DNA from: Clostridium sp.
GTDB taxonomy: Bacteria > Bacillota > Clostridia > Lachnospirales > Lachnospiraceae
DNA: 64,000 bases
Assembly (NCBI GenBank): GCA_023664385.1
Contig: JAMPFU010000003.1
Span: 16,538 to 80,537, forward strand
Reading direction: 5' to 3'
Under the pieces are notes generated by a model. It did no database searches, was not told the origin of the DNA, and saw only the letters and a program-made list of their open reading frames with translations. A program made the position numbers and the translations under genes. Numbering within the stretch: the stretch's first letter is position 1; each line of letters opens with the position of its first letter. This document shows positions 63,153 to 64,000 of the stretch, one piece after another.

Positions 63153-64000
63153 CTAAAACTGATTTAAAAATCTCATGTCATTTTCGTAGAGAAGACGCAT
63201 GTCATCTATCTCATACTTCAGCAGTGTAACACGCTCCAAGCCTATTCCGAAGGCAAAGCCCGAATAAACCTCAGGGTCAATTCCACACATTTCAAGCACG
63301 TGAGGATGAACCATGCCGCAGCCTAAAATTTCTATCCAGCCGCTTCCCTTACATACACGGCAGCCCTTTCCTCCGCATTTAAAGCATGTTATGTCAACCT
63401 CTGCTGAGGGCTCAGTAAACGGAAAATGATGTGGTCTGAACTTCGTTTTTGTATTTTCTCCAAAAAATTCCTTTGCAAACTGGTCAAGGGTTCCCTTTAA
63501 ATCTGCCATTGTTATGTTTTTGTCTATGACAAGTCCCTCCACCTGATGAAAGGAAGGGGAATGGGTTGCGTCCACCTCGTCTGACCGGAAAACCCTGCCG
63601 GGTGAGATAATTCTGATCGGAAGCTTTCCCTGCTCCATAATTCTCGCCTGCACAGGTGAAGTCTGCGTCCTCAAAAGAATATCCTTTGTAATGTAAAATG
63701 TGTCCTGCTCATCCTTTGCAGGGTGGTTTGCAGGTATATTAAGGAGCTCAAAATTATATTTGTCATATTCTATCTCAGGTCCTCTTACAACCTCATAGCC
63801 CATACCAATAAACACTCGTTCCAAATCCTCTACGGCAATCTGATTCGGATGTCTGTGTCCCTGAATTTTCTTTACGCCGGGCAGTGTTACGTCTATCGTC
63901 TCACGCTTCATTTTCTCAGCCCGCACAGCATTATTTATGCTCTTTAGCTTTGCCTCTAATTTTTCCTCAATGCTTTGTCTCGCCTCATTTACGAGCTGTC
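63153..64000 (-). CDS. pheS: Phenylalanine--tRNA ligase alpha subunit, 5' part missing
   Basis: The frame is open to the right edge; about 282 of a usual 340 residues are present. The coiled-coil N-terminus is cut (residues such as [18 protein letters not shown] at the edge). The class II core has motif 2 ([21 protein letters not shown]), [23 protein letters not shown] and motif 3 ([16 protein letters not shown]). A shorter start at 63926 would not be the real one. Confidence 0.96.
   Translation of the reverse strand, partial: QLVNEARQSIEEKLEAKLKSINNAVRAEKMKRETIDVTLPGVKKIQGHRHPNQIAVEDLERVFIGMGYEVVRGPEIEYDKYNFELLNIPANHPAKDEQDTFYITKDILLRTQTSPVQARIMEQGKLPIRIISPGRVFRSDEVDATHSPSFHQVEGLVIDKNITMADLKGTLDQFAKEFFGENTKTKFRPHHFPFTEPSAEVDITCFKCGGKGCRVCKGSGWIEILGCGMVHPHVLEMCGIDPEVYSGFAFGIGLERVTLLKYEIDDMRLLYENDMRFLNQF

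Noticed and set aside
1-64000. CRISPR arrays, prophage or complete insertion sequences
   Set aside because: I saw no regularly spaced identical repeats with spacers, no phage structural genes and no transposase or integrase genes.

Overview
The window reads as part of the chromosome of an anaerobic, low-to-moderate G+C member of the Clostridia, most likely family Lachnospiraceae. The evidence is the gene content: a four-subunit 2-oxoacid:ferredoxin oxidoreductase, a reverse-type rubrerythrin, cotJ spore-coat genes, a glgC-glgD-spoVG cluster, an FMN-riboswitch rib operon, and a rapZ-whiA-crh neighbourhood. No rRNA or tRNA gene was found. Almost all genes lie on the minus strand. The assignment is inferred from gene content, not from a database search.

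Positions 1-7900 are accessory. They hold the 5' part of a large RTX-repeat protein (976 codons visible, running off the left edge). Upstream of it in transcription order is a decaying array of small paralogous genes, here called families A and C, with frameshifted, truncated and internally deleted copies. Then come a HicB antitoxin whose hicA survives only as a 3' remnant, and a YgiT-type/DUF4258 toxin-antitoxin pair. Positions 7.9-17.3 kb hold rubrerythrin (with a Fur/PerR-like operator), murF, a DJ-1/PfpI protein, a CYTH phosphatase, a DUF1189 membrane protein, a LytS-like kinase that lacks the phosphoacceptor histidine, and the complete ribD-ribE-ribBA-ribH operon.

Positions 17.3-28.4 kb begin with the rib leader: FMN riboswitch, terminator, a 134-bp inverted-repeat element and a purine-rich tandem repeat. 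A 906-aa Sel1/TPR protein follows, then a carbon-regulation and envelope cluster: a Crh-like HPr (Glu at position 15, Ser46 kept), whiA, rapZ, murB, ROK glucokinase, HPr kinase, spoVG, glgD and glgC. HPr kinase and its probable Crh-like target are in the same neighbourhood as glucose phosphorylation and glycogen synthesis. Positions 28.4-45.8 kb hold SPFH/NfeD membrane genes, a stand-alone aconitase-family hydratase, two hypothetical membrane genes, the por operon, yqeG, uvrC, a 693-aa unknown protein and a membrane-anchored MutS-family ATPase.

Positions 45.5-53.6 kb are again accessory. A small secreted protein, a large lipoprotein and an ABC transporter (two permeases and an ATPase) form one operon. 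It lies between two nearly identical copies of a small membrane-protein gene plus the 5' end of the mutS-like gene, which is a recent segmental duplication. A PIN-domain module with decayed antitoxin sequence follows. Positions 53.9-64 kb hold a fused cotJA-cotJB gene with cotJC, aroA, an SGNH hydrolase, a membrane glycerophosphodiesterase, a candidate type I toxin-antitoxin locus (32-aa hydrophobic toxin with a convergent antisense RNA), queA, pheT and partial pheS.

The most promising material for something undescribed is the RTX locus with its translationally coupled small-gene array, the secreted-protein/lipoprotein/ABC operon, and the type I toxin-antitoxin locus with its relic copy behind cotJC.
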